DNA from: Deltaproteobacteria bacterium
GTDB lineage: Bacteria > Desulfobacterota > Binatia > UBA9968
Assembly: GCA_016874755.1 (NCBI GenBank)
Contig: VGTH01000012.1
Coordinates: 54,091 to 118,090 of the forward strand
Length of the DNA stretch: 64,000 bases
Direction: 5' to 3'
Shown here: one piece after another, positions 18,186-26,686 of the stretch
How positions within the stretch are numbered: the stretch's first letter is position 1
How the letters are laid out: each line of letters opens with the position of its first letter
Program-made: the position numbers and the translations under genes
Notes under the pieces: model-generated
What the model was told of the DNA's origin: nothing
The model's input: the letters and a program-made list of their open reading frames with translations, nothing else
Database searches by the model: none

Positions 18186-18700
18186 GAGAAACCTCCAGCT
18201 TCAAACCATACCGACGCACTCAATGACGGTCAACAACGCCACAAACCGGGAATCGATCGCCCCAGGTGCATGCTGTCGTTAGTGCTAGCCCGGATTATTC
18301 ACGCGGCGGGGACAAGCTGCGACACTGTGTCGGTCGAGGTGGAACTCTGGAGGAGCGAAGGCATCAGCGCAAATCGTTCGGTTTCATTCGCCAACGCGTG
18401 GTACCGCCTTCGACCCTTTCACTGCCATTCGCAGGGCAGGGCGACCAGCCGGTCGCCCCTAAAAGGCTGCGTCGGGGCGTAGGTCTGTCGCCTTCGCTCC
18501 GGAAGAGTTTCACCTCGACCGCGCCGCAGCCACGAATGATCCGGGCTAGCGCAGGATCGGCTTTTTCGCAGGGCCACAGTAGCAGATTCTTCGTCGCTGC
18601 TCTCCTCATCAGAATGACAATGCGGAAGATTCACCCAATCCAATCGCCAAAGTTTTTCTTGCTTTCGCCGCAAGCTTCTGCAAGAACCGGAGGAATCCTG
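18186..18700. other. Gene-free stretch carrying a nested inverted-repeat element
   Basis: About 515 bases without a believable gene. Open frames on both strands cross the repeat and read as low-complexity Arg/Ser-rich sequence. It contains the inverted repeat at 18284-18550. The remainder up to the MFS gene includes GGAGG at about 18688. Confidence 0.6.
18284..18550. repeat. Large nested inverted repeat (possible MITE-like or structured element)
   Basis: Outer arms: GCTAGCCCGGAT at 18284-18295 mirrors ATCCGGGCTAGC at 18539-18550. A second block, 18332-18362, pairs with 18490-18520 (GGTCGAGGTG..AACTCT..GGAGCGAAGGC). Between the blocks the left arm has extra bases with a small GACACTGTGTC hairpin (18321-18331). 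In the centre, GGGCGACC (18439-18446) and GGTCGCCC (18451-18458) form another stem. No transposase is encoded. Confidence 0.75.
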
Positions 18701-18765
18701 TCGTAACCGAGGCCCCGCTGAACTTCTCTCTCAAATCTTTTTCACAACTCTTCTACGGCTGGCGC

Positions 18766-20013
18766 ATGGTCGGCTTGGTTTCGGCGCTGCGCGTCCTGGG
18801 CGGGGGGTTGCACAACTACGGCTTCACCGTGTTCTTTTTGCCGATCAGCCATGACTTGGGTCTCAGCCGCGCCGAAACGTCCTTGGCGTTTTCCTTAGCA
18901 CGCGCCCAGGGTGCCATCGAAGGCCCTTTTGTTGGCTATTTCATCGATCGCTTCGGGCCGCGCCCGATGATCCTGATCGCCACGCTGCTCTGCGGGCTCG
19001 GCTACATCGCTCTCGGTTGGGTGACCGACTACAAGACGTTTCTGATCGTTTATCTCGGCATCATTTCTCTAGCCTTCAACCCCGGATTTGTCCACGCGCC
19101 GATGGCGATAGGCAACACCTGGTTCATCCGCTGGCGCGCCCGAGCGATGACGGTGATCAGCTCCGCCGTGCCGATCGGCGGCACCATAATCACGCCTTTC
19201 CTCGCTCTCGCCGTGCAGCATTGGGGCTGGCGTTGGGGCGCGATCTTGGGCGGCATTTTGTTTTTGCTGCTCGGTATTCCACTGGCCATCGGCGTGCGCC
19301 ACTCGCCCGAGAGCATGGGGCTGCTGCCCGACGGCGAACCGCCTCCAAAGCCCACCGAAGTTTCCGACACCAAGTCAAAATCCTCCTCGGAAGATCCCAG
19401 CGCCAGCAACGACCCAACTCTCAAAGAAGCGATGAAGACCTACATCTTCTGGCTCTTCGTCGTTGCGATGACCGTGCGTGTGCTGGCCTATAGCACCATC
19501 AGCGTGCACTTCGTGCCGATCATGGTTTGGAAGGGCATGGCCGAGGAAAACGCGGCGTTCTTGCTGGCGAGCTTCGCGTTTTTAAATTGGGCCGCCCACT
19601 ACGTCATCGGCTGGTTCGCCGACAACACCAATCGGCCCAAATTGCTGGCGCATTGCTTGGTGATCGCGGCGCTGTCCGTGTTGGTTTTGATTTGGGGCAA
19701 TGGCGCGCTCGCTCTCTGGGCGTTTACCATTGGCTTCACCGTCATCGATTCGTCCTTCCCCATCGTTTGGGCAACCATTGGCGACTTCTATGGTCGACAA
19801 CACTTCGCCACTATTCGTGGCATGATGTCGTTTTTTTACACCTGGGGCAGCGTGCTGGGGCCGGTCATCGCCGGCGCAGCCTACGACCGCAGCCAAAGCT
19901 ACTATGAAACTCTTTGGGGTCTGATGGTCATCTTAGCGCTAGGCGCGGCTCTCACAGCACTCACAATCGGTCCGTGGAAGAAGCTGCAGCCAATCACCGC
20001 CGCCGATGGTTAG
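18766..20013 (+). CDS. MFS transporter (monocarboxylate/oxalate-type)
   Basis: A 12-helix major facilitator of at least 415 residues, with a loop between the two halves rich in Ser, Pro and Lys (about 186-216). FIDRFGPRPM is the motif-A loop. Substrate unknown; the sequence resembles the broad monocarboxylate-type MFS group. The frame remains open upstream to about 18700 and encodes LFYGWR just before the ATG, typical of the N-terminus of this family. The true start is therefore probably upstream, yet no ATG, GTG or TTG lies in phase with the GGAGG at 18688. It converges on the Dpp permease genes. Confidence 0.85.
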   Translation: MVGLVSALRVLGGGLHNYGFTVFFLPISHDLGLSRAETSLAFSLARAQGAIEGPFVGYFIDRFGPRPMILIATLLCGLGYIALGWVTDYKTFLIVYLGIISLAFNPGFVHAPMAIGNTWFIRWRARAMTVISSAVPIGGTIITPFLALAVQHWGWRWGAILGGILFLLLGIPLAIGVRHSPESMGLLPDGEPPPKPTEVSDTKSKSSSEDPSASNDPTLKEAMKTYIFWLFVVAMTVRVLAYSTISVHFVPIMVWKGMAEENAAFLLASFAFLNWAAHYVIGWFADNTNRPKLLAHCLVIAALSVLVLIWGNGALALWAFTIGFTVIDSSFPIVWATIGDFYGRQHFATIRGMMSFFYTWGSVLGPVIAGAAYDRSQSYYETLWGLMVILALGAALTALTIGPWKKLQPITAADG

Positions 20014-20906
20014 CGATTGTTCGACAATTTCGGATCGAGCGCATCGCGCAATGCATCGCCGAGCAGATTGAAGCTCATCAGCGCGAAAAAAATAAACAGC
20101 CCGGGCAAAAAGACCTGCAGCGGCGCGATAAAAATATTGGTCGCCGCGTTGGTCAGCAGATTGCCCCAGCTCGGCGTCGGCGGCTGAATGCCGAGACCGA
20201 GAAAGCTAAGCGTGGTTTCGGCGCGAATCGCCGCGCCGGCATCGAGAGTGGCCGACACGATCAAAGGGCCCAACGAATTTGGCAACAAGTGACGCAGCAT
20301 CACACGCCAGCGCGAGGCGCCCAGGCACCGCGCCGCCAAGACAAACTCCTGCTCTCGAAATGACAGCACCGCGCTGCGCGCCAAGCGCGCCGCGTTGGTC
20401 CACTCCAGCGCGACCAGAATGATAACGATGTTAAGCAGGCCCGGCCCGGCGAGCTTCGACAAAACCAACAACAACACGATGCGCGGAATCGTGTAAATCG
20501 TGTCGACCAGCCGCATCAAGGCATTGTCCAGCACGCCGCCAACGTAGCCGGCGAGTATGCCAATCAAGCCGCCGATGAGCACCGTGCTCAGCCCAACCAC
20601 GAGCCCCACCGTCAAAGACACCCGCCCGCCATGCATGATGCGCACCCAGGTGTCGCGCCCCAACTCGTCGGTGCCGAACCAATGCTTTGCCGACGGCAAA
20701 TGCATGCGCTCGGTGAGCGAAACCTGATCCAACGAGTACGGCGCCATGTAAGGTCCGGCGATTACCAGAAACAGCAGCAGCAAAAAGAAAAACGAACCGA
20801 CGTAGGCGACCCGATGCTGCTTGAAACGGCGCCAGACCATCCGCCAATAGCCCGGCGAAGCGTCGGCGGTGTCGAGTGCGGCAATGTTAAGCGTATCGGT
20901 GGTCAT
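20010..20906 (-). CDS. Peptide/nickel-type ABC transporter permease (DppC/OppC family)
   Basis: A 298-residue inner-membrane permease with the N-terminal extension and first helix typical of DppC, then about five helices. ARCLGASRWRVMLRHLLPN is the EAA loop that contacts the ATPase, and ETTLSFLGLG is a family hallmark. Last gene of the binding protein / DppB / DppC set on the minus strand. No ATPase gene is adjacent, so ATPases must come from elsewhere. It overlaps the convergent MFS stop by 4 bases. Confidence 0.92.
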   Translation of the reverse strand: MTTDTLNIAALDTADASPGYWRMVWRRFKQHRVAYVGSFFFLLLLFLVIAGPYMAPYSLDQVSLTERMHLPSAKHWFGTDELGRDTWVRIMHGGRVSLTVGLVVGLSTVLIGGLIGILAGYVGGVLDNALMRLVDTIYTIPRIVLLLVLSKLAGPGLLNIVIILVALEWTNAARLARSAVLSFREQEFVLAARCLGASRWRVMLRHLLPNSLGPLIVSATLDAGAAIRAETTLSFLGLGIQPPTPSWGNLLTNAATNIFIAPLQVFLPGLFIFFALMSFNLLGDALRDALDPKLSNNR

Positions 20907-20917
20907 AGACGGATACC

Positions 20918-21015
20918 TTTCACCACGAACGCACGAAGAGCACGAAGTTCGGAGAAAAGAACTCTTGTTCTTTGTTTTCTCGTCCCTTCGTGCTCTTCGT
21001 GCCTTCGTGGTGAAT
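20918..21015. repeat. CACGAAG-word inverted repeat, copy 1
   Basis: Left arm 20918-20947 and right arm 20986-21015 match at about 28 of 30 positions when one is reverse-complemented. Each arm is built of near-tandem CACGAAG words after TTCACC. The loop side carries TTCGGAG. It lies between the two permease genes. Confidence 0.85.
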
Positions 21016-21028
21016 CATTCTTTTCCGA

Positions 21029-21049
21029 ACTTTGCGCCTTTGCGCGGGA
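21029..21049. repeat. TTTGCGC words next to CACGAAG copy 1
   Basis: ACTTTGCGCC followed by TTTGCGCGG, preceded by TTTTCCGA. Same wording as near 13915 and 25550. Confidence 0.45.
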
Positions 21050-21063
21050 TATCCTGACCGATT

Positions 21064-22035
21064 TCAACTGTGGTATCTAATGCGCGGGTCGAGCCAGCCG
21101 TAAATCACGTCGGCCAGCAGGTTAAAAAACACCACCGTCGCGGCGATGATCATCACCACGGTCATCGCGACCACGTAGTCGTTGCCCATGATTGACGTAT
21201 AGAGCAGCCGGCCCATGCCGGGATAGGCAAAGACCGTCTCGACTACCGTGGAACCGCCGACCACCCGCGGCATAGTAACGGCAATAATCGTCACCACCGG
21301 GATCAACCCGTTCTTTAACGCATGGCGCCCGATCACCGCGCTCTCGCTCAATCCTTTGGCACGCGCTGTCGTCAAATAATCCTGGCGCAAGACTTCGAGC
21401 AGACTCGAACGCATGAAGCGCTGCACCTGGATAATTTCCGAGATCGCCAACACGGCCACCGGCAGGATCAGATGCTTGATCCAATCCCAGGTTGCCTCCC
21501 AGGTGCCGGGCGTAAGCTCGCTGTTGACGATGCCCGACGTCGGCAGCCAGCCCAGCTTGACCGAGAACACCACGATCAACATCAAGCCGAGCCAAAATGC
21601 TGGCACCGAATAGGCCACAAATGTGGTGGCGGTCAAAAAATAATCGCCGAATGAATATTGCCGCACCGCGGAGAAGATACCGAGCGCGATGGCGATCAGC
21701 TTGCCGATGATCACCGCCGAAATCGTCAAGATCAAAGTATTCTTGAGCGCCGGTAAGATGATATCGATGACCGGCTGGCCATACTCGCGCGAGTATCCCG
21801 GATTCAACTGCAGCAACTGCCAAAGCCATTTGCCGTATTGCACGACAATCGGATCGTCAAAACCGTAGAGCTTGCGCAGCCGATCATAGTCCTGCGGCCG
21901 CAAGTTGGGAATGCCTTCGAGCATCCGATAGAGCGGATCGCCGGGCATCAGTTGAAGCAAAGAAAAAATCAGCGCCGATATGACCAGCAGCAGCGGCACG
22001 GTCTGCAATAGTCGGCGGATGACGTAGAGCAGCAT
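21064..22035 (-). CDS. Peptide/nickel-type ABC transporter permease (DppB/OppB family)
   Basis: A 323-residue permease with the DppB start MLLYVIRRLLQTVPLL, six predicted helices and the EAA loop TARAKGLSESAVIGRHALKN. VETVFAYPGMG near the C-terminus is a strong family signature. It pairs with the downstream DppC-type gene and the upstream binding-protein gene. The 157-bp gap to the DppC gene holds hairpin repeat copy 1, which could affect relative expression. Confidence 0.93.
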   Translation of the reverse strand: MLLYVIRRLLQTVPLLLVISALIFSLLQLMPGDPLYRMLEGIPNLRPQDYDRLRKLYGFDDPIVVQYGKWLWQLLQLNPGYSREYGQPVIDIILPALKNTLILTISAVIIGKLIAIALGIFSAVRQYSFGDYFLTATTFVAYSVPAFWLGLMLIVVFSVKLGWLPTSGIVNSELTPGTWEATWDWIKHLILPVAVLAISEIIQVQRFMRSSLLEVLRQDYLTTARAKGLSESAVIGRHALKNGLIPVVTIIAVTMPRVVGGSTVVETVFAYPGMGRLLYTSIMGNDYVVAMTVVMIIAATVVFFNLLADVIYGWLDPRIRYHS

Positions 22036-22047
22036 GATCGTTCGTTG

Positions 22048-22112
22048 CCCGTGCTCGTGACTCGTGTTCGTTCCAGTCCGTCACGAGCGCGAACCACGAG
22101 CTACGAGCACGG
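22048..22112. repeat. Inverted repeat of reiterated CTCGTG words
   Basis: Left arm 22048-22070 (CCGTGCTCGTGACTCGTGTTCG) and right arm 22090-22112 are near reverse complements. The arms are made of CTCGTG/CACGAG words. It ends directly at the stop codon of the binding-protein gene and may act as an intercistronic hairpin. Confidence 0.75.
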
Positions 22113-23816
22113 CTAAGCCTTGTCCCACCTATGGGTATTCCAGCTGCTCGAATTCTGTCCGCCGCTCTCCTGGCGCGGCGTCAGCCCCGTCAAGCCGCGC
22201 TTGGAGACCAACACTTCCGGCGAGTAGTAAATCGGCAGATGCGGCAGCTGATCGCTGAACATTTTGCAAAATTCGATCTGCAATTTTTCCGATTGCTGGT
22301 CGGTGATGATCGAATTGATATCGTCAAGAATCGCGTCTTTCTTCGGGTCCTTCCAACCCGAGACATTCTCGGGGGCGTATTTGTTTTCCGCCGTCGGAAT
22401 ATTCTTCGAGTGGAAGCGCTCGGGCCACTCCTCGACTGTGACGTTGTGCGAGCCGATGAAGGCGCCGGGCCAACGGCTGCGGTTCTCGGCCGAGTTGAGC
22501 AACCGGTTCGGCATGTTCTTGATATTCGTGCGCACGCCGATCTTCTTCCAATAGTCGGCGATGATCGCTTGGGCTTGTTCGTGATCGCGCCGCTCGGCGG
22601 TGACGCGAAATTCAAACTCGAGCTTCTCCCCTTTGTCGTTGGTCAAGACGCCATCGGGCCCCGGCTTCCAGCCGGCGTCGGCGAGCAGTTTCTTGGCGCG
22701 CTCGGCATCGTATTTATAGACGGTCGAGGCGGCCAGCGCTTTGTTGTAGGTCTTACGCGTGCGCGACAGCGGCAGATGGGAGACGACCTTCTCGCCCTTG
22801 AACATGTTTTGCACCATGGCGTCGCGGTCGATGGCGTGCAGCAACGCGCGCCGCACGCGCACGTCGTTGAACCAAGCATTGTCACGGCTCAGGCTGAGCC
22901 AGCTCCACGACGCCGGGCTGATGTGCACTTTGCCTTTGCCCTGCTTCTCCCACTGCTCGCGCAGAATCATCGCACCGTCGAAAGAAATCGTGCTGCGCAT
23001 GCACAGATCGACTTCGCCGGCGAGCACAGCGGCAAGATTGGTGTTGGTGTCTTCGACGGTCTTCTAGGTCATGCGATCGATCTTGGGCCGGCCCAGGGCA
23101 AAATCGTTAAACGCCTCCAACTCCATGCGGCTGCCTTGATCCCATTCGACCACTTTGAAGGCGCCGGCGCCGACGAAGTTTTTGTTCCAGTAGGGCAGAT
23201 TGGCAAAGGCTTTCATGTCGCCGCCGTTGAAAGCGTCGAGCAACAGATGGCGCGGAAAGGCGCGCACATGGGTGTACTGAATCGCGTGCGCCTCGCTATA
23301 GAGATCGTTCCAATGGATGACGATGGTGCGGTCGTCGGGGGTTTCGATCTTAGAAATCATCTCCGGCACTAAACGGTCCGGCATCGGAAACTGCGGGTGC
23401 TTGGCGATCTGCCAACCGAACTCGAAGTCCTGCGACGTGTAGGGCTTGCCGTCGTGCCATTTGAGGTTGGGGCGCAGCTTATAGACCGTCACCATGGTCT
23501 TTTTCTGCATATCGATTTTCCAGGTGCCCTTTTTCACCGACGGCAGTTCTTCAGCGAGCACCGGTACGCGCTCGAGGGTGACGGGATTTTGTGTCACTAG
23601 GCCAGCATCCACCATGGAAACATGCTCGGTTTCGCGCCGGTTGTGATATCCCAAACTGGTCACCTGCCGTTCGCCGTGAATGACGATGCGCTTGCGCCCG
23701 GCCTGGGCGGCAAACACCCGCGTCCATGGAACTGTCGCCGCGGCGGCACCCACGCCCGCAAGGGTAACGAACCGCCGCCGGCCCGGATTGAAAGTCTTCG
23801 CGATACGTTTTGGCAT
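22113..23816 (-). pseudogene. Family 5 (DppA-like) solute-binding protein with in-frame amber codon
   Basis: From ATG at 23816 (AGGAG 7 bases upstream) the frame encodes a Tat-type signal (GRRRFVTLAG) and a peptide/nickel-type binding protein. TAG at 23066-23064 interrupts it after 250 codons, and the same frame continues for 316 codons to TAG at 22113. Both halves read as one family 5 protein of about 567 residues: LKWHDGKPYTSQDFEF before the stop, and VRRALLHAIDRDAMV after it. No frameshift is needed. It may be a nonsense mutation, a sequencing error or a readthrough site. TAG also ends mutL, smc and the MFS gene, so the codon is not reassigned. Confidence 0.85.
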
Positions 23817-23965
23817 CTTGACACTCCTTCGTGGATCGAGTGACCCAACATCGGTATAACCGGCGAAAACCTTGGCTGTCAAATTAACGATGTTCCGATA
23901 AGGTTCCTTGACAAGCCGTCGAGCGTCCAGTTACATGAGGCACATATTGCATAAGGAGGCACGCC

Positions 23966-24670
23966 ATGGCCGCTGATTTCGAAGATCATTGTTGGAAAGA
24001 CATCGTCACGCCGGAGATACTGACAACCTACGTCCCCTATCACCGTGAAACCTACATCGGCCAGCGCCCCGCGCTGTTGGCCATCGACCTTTATAATCTC
24101 GCCTACGAAGGCGGCGCCAAATATCCGCACGAGCTGGTCGATACCTACAAGAGCTCCTGCGGCATCTACGCGCACCAGGCGATCAAACCAACAGAGGAAT
24201 TGTTCGCCCTGGCACGCTCGCTGAAGATTCCCGTTTTCTATACGACAACGGAGACCCGCAAAGAGGCCAAGCCGGATTACATCTACGCGACCAACCGCCA
24301 GCGGGTGAAGATCGACCCCGAAGCCTTCGAGATCAAAGAAGAGTTCAAGCCGCAGCAAGGCGACGTGGTGATTTTTAAAGAACGCGCCAGCGGCTTTTTC
24401 GGCACGCCGTTAGTTGCCCACTTGACTCAGCTCGGCTGCGACAGCCTGATCGTCTGCGGCGAGAGCACCAGCGGCTGCGTGCGCGCCAGCTGCGTCGACG
24501 GCTATTCGCTCGGCTATCATGTGTCGATCGTCGAAGAATGCGTCTTCGACCGCAGCATCCTGTCGCACAAAGTGAACCTGTTCGACATGCATCACAAGTA
24601 TACTGACGTGATGAAACTCGACGAAGTCAAAGAGAAGATCAAGCAGGAACGGCCAAGGGCGAAGAACTAA
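23966..24670 (+). CDS. Isochorismatase-like cysteine hydrolase
   Basis: A 234-residue hydrolase. The catalytic triad is Asp41 (LAIDLYN), Lys138 (FKERASGFFGT) and Cys171 (STSGCVRAS). This family splits amides or carbamoyl groups (N-carbamoylsarcosine amidase, nicotinamidase, biuret hydrolase and others). The exact substrate cannot be assigned. AAGGAGG lies seven bases before the ATG. It is divergent from the Dpp-type transporter, so the transporter and the hydrolase may share a nitrogen-containing substrate; this is inference. Confidence 0.85.
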   Translation: MAADFEDHCWKDIVTPEILTTYVPYHRETYIGQRPALLAIDLYNLAYEGGAKYPHELVDTYKSSCGIYAHQAIKPTEELFALARSLKIPVFYTTTETRKEAKPDYIYATNRQRVKIDPEAFEIKEEFKPQQGDVVIFKERASGFFGTPLVAHLTQLGCDSLIVCGESTSGCVRASCVDGYSLGYHVSIVEECVFDRSILSHKVNLFDMHHKYTDVMKLDEVKEKIKQERPRAKN

Positions 24671-24755
24671 ATTGTCATTTCGAGCCGAAGGCGAGAAATC
24701 TTCTCTTCGAAAGTGCGTGAAAAGAAAGATCTCTCGCTACGCTCGAGATGACAAT
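24671..24755. repeat. Interspersed inverted repeat (TGTCATTTCGAG type)
   Basis: Left arm 24671-24702 begins ATTGTCATTTCGAGCC. Right arm 24726-24755 ends GCTCGAGATGACAAT. They pair imperfectly over about 30 bases with a 23-base loop. The wording matches a dispersed extragenic repeat common in environmental genomes. It lies between convergent genes and may terminate both. Confidence 0.8.
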
Positions 24756-24808
24756 CCGAGTTTTTTGCGCACAGCGACCCAATCTCGCGGACTTAGAACG
24801 CGCTGGGC

Positions 24809-25510
24809 TCAAAGCCGTTCCATCGCCTCCGCCAGCGTGCCGCGATAGGCGCGGTCGATCTCCATACAATCGTGCGCCGCTGCAAGCACCGCGCGCTGGG
24901 CTTCATCGGTATTGGCGTGGTTTTCGAAAACTTCCCACATCATGTCGGCGTGCTCGACGTCGGCGACGGAATGGACCTTCAATGACGGCGCTTTTTCGAT
25001 CGACACGCCCAAATCTTCGACCCAGCGTCTGGCGATGCGCGCCGACAGGCCGCCGCCTTTGATGATCTCACCGTTATTGCGCCGCTCGAGCATGGTCGAG
25101 CTCGTGAACGCTTCGAGCCATGGCCGGTTGCGCGCGATGTGGAGCCAGGCGTACTGGGCCGCCCGCGCTCCGGGAATGGGCTCGCCGTTTTCAATCTTCT
25201 CGCGCGTCACACCGATCATCTGGGCCTGGCGCACCACCAGTGAATAGTGATCTTCTCCTTCGCGCTTGTCGGTGATCAACTCGTCCTCCTCATGTTTCCA
25301 GACGAGTTTCTTGACATCCAACGGCGCCGCACCCAGGACAAAGCCCCAACAGTCACGCCGATTCTTGTTGTAGTAGGCGTTGTGGATGATATAGAGGCGC
25401 GCCCGCGGCAGCGTAAAGCGACAGGATAACAAGCGCTGAAACTCCGGCGTTTCAAACTGCGCGTTGGCCATGCGGTTTAGCTCATCGCGCAAAGTCATTA
25501 GCGACCCCAT
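24809..25510 (-). CDS. TenA/PqqC-like (haem oxygenase fold) protein
   Basis: A 233-residue, mostly helical protein. HNAYYNKNRRDCWGFVLG, HEEDEL, DHYSL and VEHADMMWEVF give histidines and acidic residues spaced as in TENA/THI-4/PQQC and iron-containing redox proteins of this fold. Thiamin salvage, cofactor oxidation or a di-iron oxidase are all possible. The ATG at 25510 has AAAGGA about 8 bases upstream; ATG at 25498 is an alternative. No thiamin or PQQ gene is nearby, so I give no specific function. Confidence 0.72.
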   Translation of the reverse strand: MGSLMTLRDELNRMANAQFETPEFQRLLSCRFTLPRARLYIIHNAYYNKNRRDCWGFVLGAAPLDVKKLVWKHEEDELITDKREGEDHYSLVVRQAQMIGVTREKIENGEPIPGARAAQYAWLHIARNRPWLEAFTSSTMLERRNNGEIIKGGGLSARIARRWVEDLGVSIEKAPSLKVHSVADVEHADMMWEVFENHANTDEAQRAVLAAAHDCMEIDRAYRGTLAEAMERL

Positions 25511-25549
25511 AGCAAAAGTTCCTTTCGATTCGATCGCGCTTCTTCGAAG

Positions 25550-25581
25550 CCTTTGCGCGCTTTGCGCCTTTGCGCGAGAAC
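25550..25581. repeat. TTTGCGC words upstream of the TenA-like gene
   Basis: CCTTTGCGCGCTTTGCGCC followed by TTTGCGCGAGAA: three near-tandem words, as near 13915 and 21029. All three copies lie upstream of minus-strand genes. Confidence 0.5.
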
Positions 25582-25642
25582 GACCCCTGCCTAATCAAAC
25601 ATCGGCATCTGCGCCTTGGCGCCACGCCGTGGACTTTATTGC

Positions 25643-26578
25643 TTAGCGCATGCCGAGCTCTTTTTGCGCCTCGCGCAAAAGAGTGTAATCGCGCACTTCG
25701 TCCAACGGCCGTTTTTTTTCGGTGAGGAGCTCCATGTCGGCGTCGGGAATCTCGCCGTTGCGCGATAGAAACAACAGGGCCAGGTCGTAGGAGCGCGCCG
25801 CCACCTCGGGCGGCTGGCTGAGCCACTGCATCATTACGCGCGTGGTCTCTTGCTTGTTGTCGAAAATAAATCGGTGCGCCTTCAGCACGGCGCGCAGCGT
25901 GCGCTTGATCATCGCCGGCTTTTCCTTGAGCAGACTGTCTTTCAGTGCCAGGCCGGCCAAGGGCAATGAGCGCCTGAGGTCCTGCGGCCCGGCGAGGACG
26001 TTGTAGCCGCTTTTCATCAGCGCCATGTCGTGGGGCGCGTTCATGGCGATGGCTTCGACCAGTCCCGAGCGCAGCGCTTGCACCCGCACCGGCGCGTCGC
26101 CGAGCGCCACCGCCTGCATCGAGCTCGGGTCAAAGCCCTTACTGCGCATCATGTCTTCGGCAGCCAATTGGTCGGTGCCAAACAACGTCGAAATACCAAG
26201 CCGTTTGCCGCGCAGCTCCTGCACCGATTTGATCTCCGGCTTGGTGATCAAGAAGTGATCGGTCTTGCGCACCGAGATAGCGGCAAACTTGATCGGCAGA
26301 CCGCTGACGATGCCGCGCAGGGTGCTTCCGAAGGTGGTGGTGAATTCGATGTCGCCGTTCATGACTGCCAGGCCGCCCAAGCGCGGATTCATCTGGATCA
26401 TCTCCGGATCGAGCCCCTCTTCCTTGAAGAAACCGCGGGCGAGGGCAACTTGATAAACCGTCGTCGAATTGCTCCGACTAGAATAGGAAATGCGAATCTT
26501 CTGTAACTCCTGGCCAGAGACAGGGATCGTTGGCCAGCAAAGCATGACCAGACAGAAAATACCGAGCCGTTTACCCAT
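25643..26578 (-). CDS. NMT1/SsuA-type ABC solute-binding protein
   Basis: A 311-residue binding protein with a signal peptide (MGKRLGIFCLVMLCW..., cleavage near VSG). VALARGFFKEEGLDPEMI is the hallmark of the THI5/NMT1/SsuA group, which binds sulfonates, nitrate, pyrimidines or aromatics. The frame is open upstream to 27121, but that part only mirrors the hydrolase gene on the other strand. No permease or ATPase gene is adjacent, so it is an orphan binding protein. Confidence 0.87.
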   Translation of the reverse strand: MGKRLGIFCLVMLCWPTIPVSGQELQKIRISYSSRSNSTTVYQVALARGFFKEEGLDPEMIQMNPRLGGLAVMNGDIEFTTTFGSTLRGIVSGLPIKFAAISVRKTDHFLITKPEIKSVQELRGKRLGISTLFGTDQLAAEDMMRSKGFDPSSMQAVALGDAPVRVQALRSGLVEAIAMNAPHDMALMKSGYNVLAGPQDLRRSLPLAGLALKDSLLKEKPAMIKRTLRAVLKAHRFIFDNKQETTRVMMQWLSQPPEVAARSYDLALLFLSRNGEIPDADMELLTEKKRPLDEVRDYTLLREAQKELGMR

Positions 26579-26686
26579 GCGGCATGCTCTATCAAAACTT
26601 ATCTCCGGATAGCAAGCCAAACTCAGCGGATAACCACTTTGGTCGCTTTGCTTGACAACAAAACGCCGCAGCGGATAGAAAAATCT

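Noticed and set aside
18266..18706. Arg/Ser-rich reading frames on both strands of the mutL-MFS gap
   Set aside because: They cross the inverted repeat and have no conserved pattern or ribosome-binding site.
23064..23066. Reassignment of UAG to an amino acid in this organism
   Set aside because: TAG ends mutL, smc and the MFS gene at their normal lengths, so the standard code applies.
22131..23372. A 413-codon plus-strand frame opposite the interrupted binding-protein gene
   Set aside because: The minus strand carries clear family 5 signatures on both sides of the amber codon. The plus frame reads as a shadow without recognisable domains.
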